Assembly (NCBI RefSeq): GCF_048771995.1 | Contig: NC_133024.1 | Coordinates: 58,610,501-58,674,500, forward strand | Direction of reading: 5' to 3' | DNA: 64,000 bases | DNA from: Taeniopygia guttata | Lineage: Eukaryota > Chordata > Aves > Passeriformes > Estrildidae | Shown here: positions 59,601 to 64,000 of the stretch, piece by piece | Layout: each line of letters opens with the position of its first letter | How positions within the stretch are numbered: position 1 is the first letter of the stretch | Notes under the pieces: generated by a model | Seen by the model: only the letters and a program-made list of their open reading frames with translations | The model's database searches: none | What the model was told of the DNA's origin: nothing | Position numbers and translations under genes: made by a program

Positions 59601-62600
59601 CTATAAAGTTTAAAAAAACAAACGGGTGGTCATGTAGGTTTCATTTACCATGATTAAACTTGTCTGCTTCCTTTCAACTATATAAAAAAATCATTACTTT
59701 AATTCACATCTAAAGACAAGACAATTATAAATAATTGATTTGTTTGTAGAATATTAAGACACATTTTGAACTACCTTTACGCCAAGTGCTGCCAAGGAGA
59801 GAAATTTTGCTTGAGGAATAAGTAATAACTTTGTTGCTAGTGCTTCTTCATTATAACAGCTGGAGAGCTTGTGCCGTAAAATGTGGGGATGGTCAAAAAA
59901 CTCACATTTTGTGGCTATTAAAGCTGTAAACCAAGACTGCCTCCAGGGAACATGGATGGAGACATTCAGCTACAGCCATAAGAGTAAATTCAGCAGTCAG
60001 AAACAACATTTCTAGCTACTAGAGCACAACCCTCTGCCCTGTTACACTCTTCAGCCAGTGCCTAGCATGGCATTGGCCCATCCCAAACAACTCTCAGGCA
60101 TGTTTTGGGGGTCGGTACATTTCAGGAAGACCATTCCTAACAGGTGGTTTGCATAAAGTTGTCTTGTTTTGAGGACTGGAAGAGCACCAATATGAAGGGC
60201 AAACAAGTCAAGGCTCCTGTTCGGGGCTCTTTTTTTTCTGGAATCAGGTGGCCTGAAACACCTAAATTTCATCTGAGAGATCACATAGCAGGTGCTCCAT
60301 CAGAAGTACCCAGGCAGTTGTGTAACTGGGTATATGAAAAGTAAATGAATTATTTCCAAGGCATACAAGTGACCTCAGAGTGTATTGCACGATATTCAAG
60401 CATATCCATGGGCTGTTTCCATGGAGCAGCCAATGTGCAATGACTTGTTCCTTGGTGAGGGAGTGACTCACGCTGCTGCATCTGCTCTGGGAAATGCTCA
60501 GCAGTTCCATGCAAAACCTTGGAGGCAGAGAGCATGGCACTGGAGATATGGTGGCGTGAGGTAGGACTGTGAAGGAATGGTGCTCTTGCTCTGTTTCAGG
60601 GAGTCAAGGTAAGCTGCTGGAGGTTGTGTGGGACTGGGCAGCCTTAAATGCAAGCAGGTATGTACTATTTGGTACAATGATGTGGCTCATTTAGGATATA
60701 CCCATGGTGTGATGCCTTGCTCCAAAACTTTTGGCAAGGATTTTTGGCAAGAGAAGAGGGACACTAGGCATGGGTTGCTCTGAGGCATTTCTGAAGGTGT
60801 GAATAATTCATGCTAAAAAAAGGCATAAACTCCAAAGTATGTCAAATGTGCCTCTTTATGGATGACTAAAGGCTTCACAGTCTGTGAGACTAGTAAAAAG
60901 AGTCACACACTTCCTCATATTTAATTGAAAAAGAAAAAGAAACAACAAATAACATAATCCAAAACCCCGCAGTGACATAGTCTATGCTCTTCATGCTCTA
61001 AGGGGCAGCTGCCTGATGGCTTCAAGTGCTCCTCCGTGTCACAAAGAAGAACAGGCTGCCATGTGTCAGCCAAGGAACTCTGTGTGCACATAAGTGACAT
61101 ACATGCACATGTGCGTCCTCAGCCCCCAGCAACAAGGGCTCTGACAGGCCCTGGCCCACACTGAACGAGGCGTGAGGTCCATTGGTCATCTGGGGTTTGT
61201 CGCAGTTGTAGTGGCCAGCTGAGGTGTTTCTCCTGGCCACAGATCTATGCGTAGTTGTGCACATGTCAGCCTTTGCTGGCTGTTTAGTTAGTAGAGATCA
61301 AATAGCTTTTTAGCTGTGTATTTTAGTTTAGGGAGTCTGCAGTTCAAGAGTTGGCAGGGATCCCCTCTTAAAACAAGAGTGCTCCTGGGTGCTCTGGCAG
61401 CTACATCACCTTGACATTAACACTCCTGTAGTGTTGTCATGAACATTATAGCAGCAGCAGCATGCTCTAAATTATCCAGCACTGTTGATTCCCCTCCTGA
61501 CAGAACCAAAGGCTAATGCAAATTCTGATCTACTGCTGGCCGTGACATCCAAAAGAAGTGAAAGGAAACCCTAGCAAGAAACTGAAATAAAAGGTATTTA
61601 CATTACTTTCTCCAAGAGGGCAGTAATGACAAGGGGGCTACAGATAGAACGGAGCTGGATGAGAGATTTCATGATACTGCAGCAGAAAAGCAGAGCAGCA
61701 TATGCCACCAGAGCTTGTATAGGTTAAGATGCAACTTTGACTTCATCAGAGATAGAAAAGCAGTCTAAAAATAGCAATTCCTGAGGGGTGAAGGTGAGAC
61801 CAGAGAGATGTGTATTTGATATAACAGGCCCAAACACAGCACACTTGCAGTTTCAGGTGGGATTAGAAGTTTTGTCAAGCAGTGACGCAGAGAAAGAAAC
61901 TATAATCCCATTGGGAGCAAGGAACAGATGGATTCTCATTTAATGCCTCGATTTGAGCCTGTGCAGAACGTTTTGTATGATTTATAGGGCAGTGTAAATG
62001 GATGCTAAAGGCCACATCAAGTTTTCTTTAGCTGTATGTTGGAACAGAGGATAAAAGAGTAGAAATTTTTTATGGGAAAGCCTGAGGAAATGAGTGGCAA
62101 AGATAGATACTCAGCAAACCACTGGCTTTAGAAGAAAGTTGCAGGTTCTTGGAGGCTTTAAAAGGAGAGGTCCAATGCTACCTGCCTCACAGAAGATAAT
62201 AAATTAGATCACTCTGATGTATTCAGCTGCCAAAAGAAGTTTGCACAGGCCATGAGAAATACAGGGTGTGCATAGTCATATAAAGTAGATCAGAATTCAG
62301 TAGCAATGCTGCTAGGAATTAATAGTGGTTTAAGAGAAATGGCATAATTTGGTTTAAAAAATGGGTGTGAAATTTACCCAGAAACTTGGCTAATTATAGC
62401 GTAAGTGAAAACCTTAAGAATCTGACAGCATACTGCAGATACAAATCTGGTACCTATGAAACCTTTACAGCAAATCCTCATGCAGTTAATTTACACTTTT
62501 TTAGAGGCACTACTTATGTCAACCCACAGAAACAAGACTTTTAAGAGTACAAAGGTGAACAAGGCAATAAATAATTAGAAAAAAAACAGGTCACCTCTCT

Positions 62601-64000
62601 GACGTGAGAAAAAGCTACTGATCACCAGATGCCTGAGGAAAAATTTTTAATATATACTGCATTACAGTATTTCCTTTCTTTCTTGGAGACCATTCTATTT
62701 GGCAAATTATGTTTTCTGAGGCCCCAAGCAGTCTCCTTCAGCATGTTTCATTATAAAGGAATATTTTGCTACCATCTGTCAGTTACTGCATTAAAGGACA
62801 AGAACACAGCAGAGCATGTGCAAACTGGTACTTATTGGAAATGAAATGACCTTGCAAGAAATAAAAATAGTGTGTGAACGGCTTAATCCAGGTTAAATCA
62901 CACCTGGAGATCATTAGGGACCTGGTCCTATTTATTATTCAAGAATAATTTCAGGTATTGGAAAATGAGGAGGACCAATTTGATGATAACAGATCCAGAG
63001 CTGCTCAGTATGAATGAAACCATTCTGTGTGATCTCTCACCAATGCCAGCTTAGAGCTTTTTCTTGCAAATGACACTTTAATCCATCAGCAGATGATGAA
63101 AATACATGAATTTGCCTCATGGGATTGAAATCTCTATGGTTCTGCAGAATATTCTCTGGGACCAGCATTTTCATTCAGGGCTCCCAGGGAGGGACAGACA
63201 GTCTTTCTGGAAAACTTTCAGAAGATCTTGCTGGATGAAACAGAGGACAGCAAATAACAATTTTATCCCATGGACTATTAATTTCCACCAGCAGATCTCT
63301 GATACCACCATTGACACAGAGCTGATAGCTGTGGAGAGTCATACAGTTTTGCACATGGATGTATAAAGCCTGTCTGTAAGGTGGGAGAGAAGTTTGGTTT
63401 TCATTATTCACTCAAGTACCTTGGCTTATTTTGGAAGAGGAATGGGCAAATATATTGTTCCAAAAGTTGCCTGGTCTCACTGTCCTGAAAGCAGCTGTGT
63501 CTAACACGACACACAGCACATGAGAGAGTGACTCTTGAGAGAAATCACTTGCCAGAGAAAGACACAAAACTCCTCAAGAGTAGACGAGATGTGGTGATAT
63601 TCTACAGAAGATAGTCACAGATCCTATAAGAAAAAAAGGTTAGCTCTGCACTCCAGGGCTCTAGCAGATCAGAAAAATCCAGATATTTAGGCTGGATGCC
63701 TTGGGTCTTTCTCTCCTTTATTGGTTTCCTTTTTTCCCCTATGGAAAAATAAGATATCAAATAAAAAGTTCTCAATCTAGATAGCATTAACCCTCTTCAG
63801 GTGAGTCTTAAACTAGTGCAAAAAAGGCAGACAATATAAAATATTTGCTCTTGCCTGAAAATATATGTTAGCCAGCATCCCTAAAAATGGGGGGACTGAG
63901 GACTTGATATTCTCCATAAACACTGAGCAAGAGTCAAATAGGGCTTGCACAATAGCTACCCTATCTGGAAACCCCTCTGGCCAGAGTGCAGTTCTATACC
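59601..64000 (-). other. ENOX1: ENOX1 intron, 3' part, running off the window
   Basis: The 4.4 kb before the third-last coding exon. I searched the - strand for further ENOX1-like peptide and found none, so the next upstream exon should lie beyond 64,000. No repeat family was recognised. Confidence 0.7.

Noticed and set aside
1..64000. CRISPR arrays, operons, tRNA or rRNA genes, bacterial-type systems
   Set aside because: The window is intron-rich vertebrate DNA. I saw no regularly spaced repeats of CRISPR type, no tRNA A/B-box cloverleaf and no rRNA-like sequence.

Overview
The window is vertebrate nuclear DNA, most likely from a bird. It has spliced genes with GT/AG introns, an AT-rich background, several 3' ends of CR1 LINEs (the dominant retroposon of birds and reptiles), very few other repeats, and introns short for a vertebrate. 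It holds parts of two convergent genes separated by about 32 kb. I read the exons by eye from splice signals and remembered human homologues; no database search was run.

Left part (1 to about 20,285, + strand): DNAJC15 (MCJ), the mitochondrial inner-membrane J-protein. Exons 2 to 6 are present (6229-6280, 7666-7739, 14715-14791, 16667-16737, 19818-19888). They join in frame to 114 codons plus a stop, exactly the length expected for human residues 37-150. Exon 1 (about 36 residues) is not in the window and should lie just upstream, because the first ~250 bases are GC- and CpG-rich like the edge of a promoter CpG island. The 3'UTR has two candidate poly(A) signals with a CR1 tail between them.

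Middle part (about 20,290 to 52,520): intergenic, with no gene I can support. It contains four CR1 fragments, one GC-rich solo LTR of an endogenous retrovirus (28,346-29,059) flanked by an exact 5-bp target-site duplication, one or two possible very old MIR-like SINE fragments, short tandem repeats, and some possible regulatory motifs: an array of nuclear-receptor-like half-sites at 46,940-46,981, a GATA/homeodomain dyad at 37,300-37,322 and a 15-bp-arm hairpin at 43,946-43,981.

Right part (about 52,520 to 64,000, - strand): the 3' end of ENOX1 (ecto-NOX disulfide-thiol exchanger 1). Three terminal coding exons (59600-59498, 56544-56459, 53476-53345) join in frame and end at a TGA, followed by an AT-rich 3'UTR. 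The rest of ENOX1 lies beyond the right edge. Tail-to-tail DNAJC15/ENOX1 is also the human arrangement on 13q14, which supports both calls. The two genes have no known joint function: one acts in mitochondrial import and respiration, the other is a cell-surface oxidase and thiol exchanger. I found no credible undescribed coding system here. The most interesting signals are the solo LTR, the CR1 tail inside the DNAJC15 3'UTR, and the nuclear-receptor-like array.
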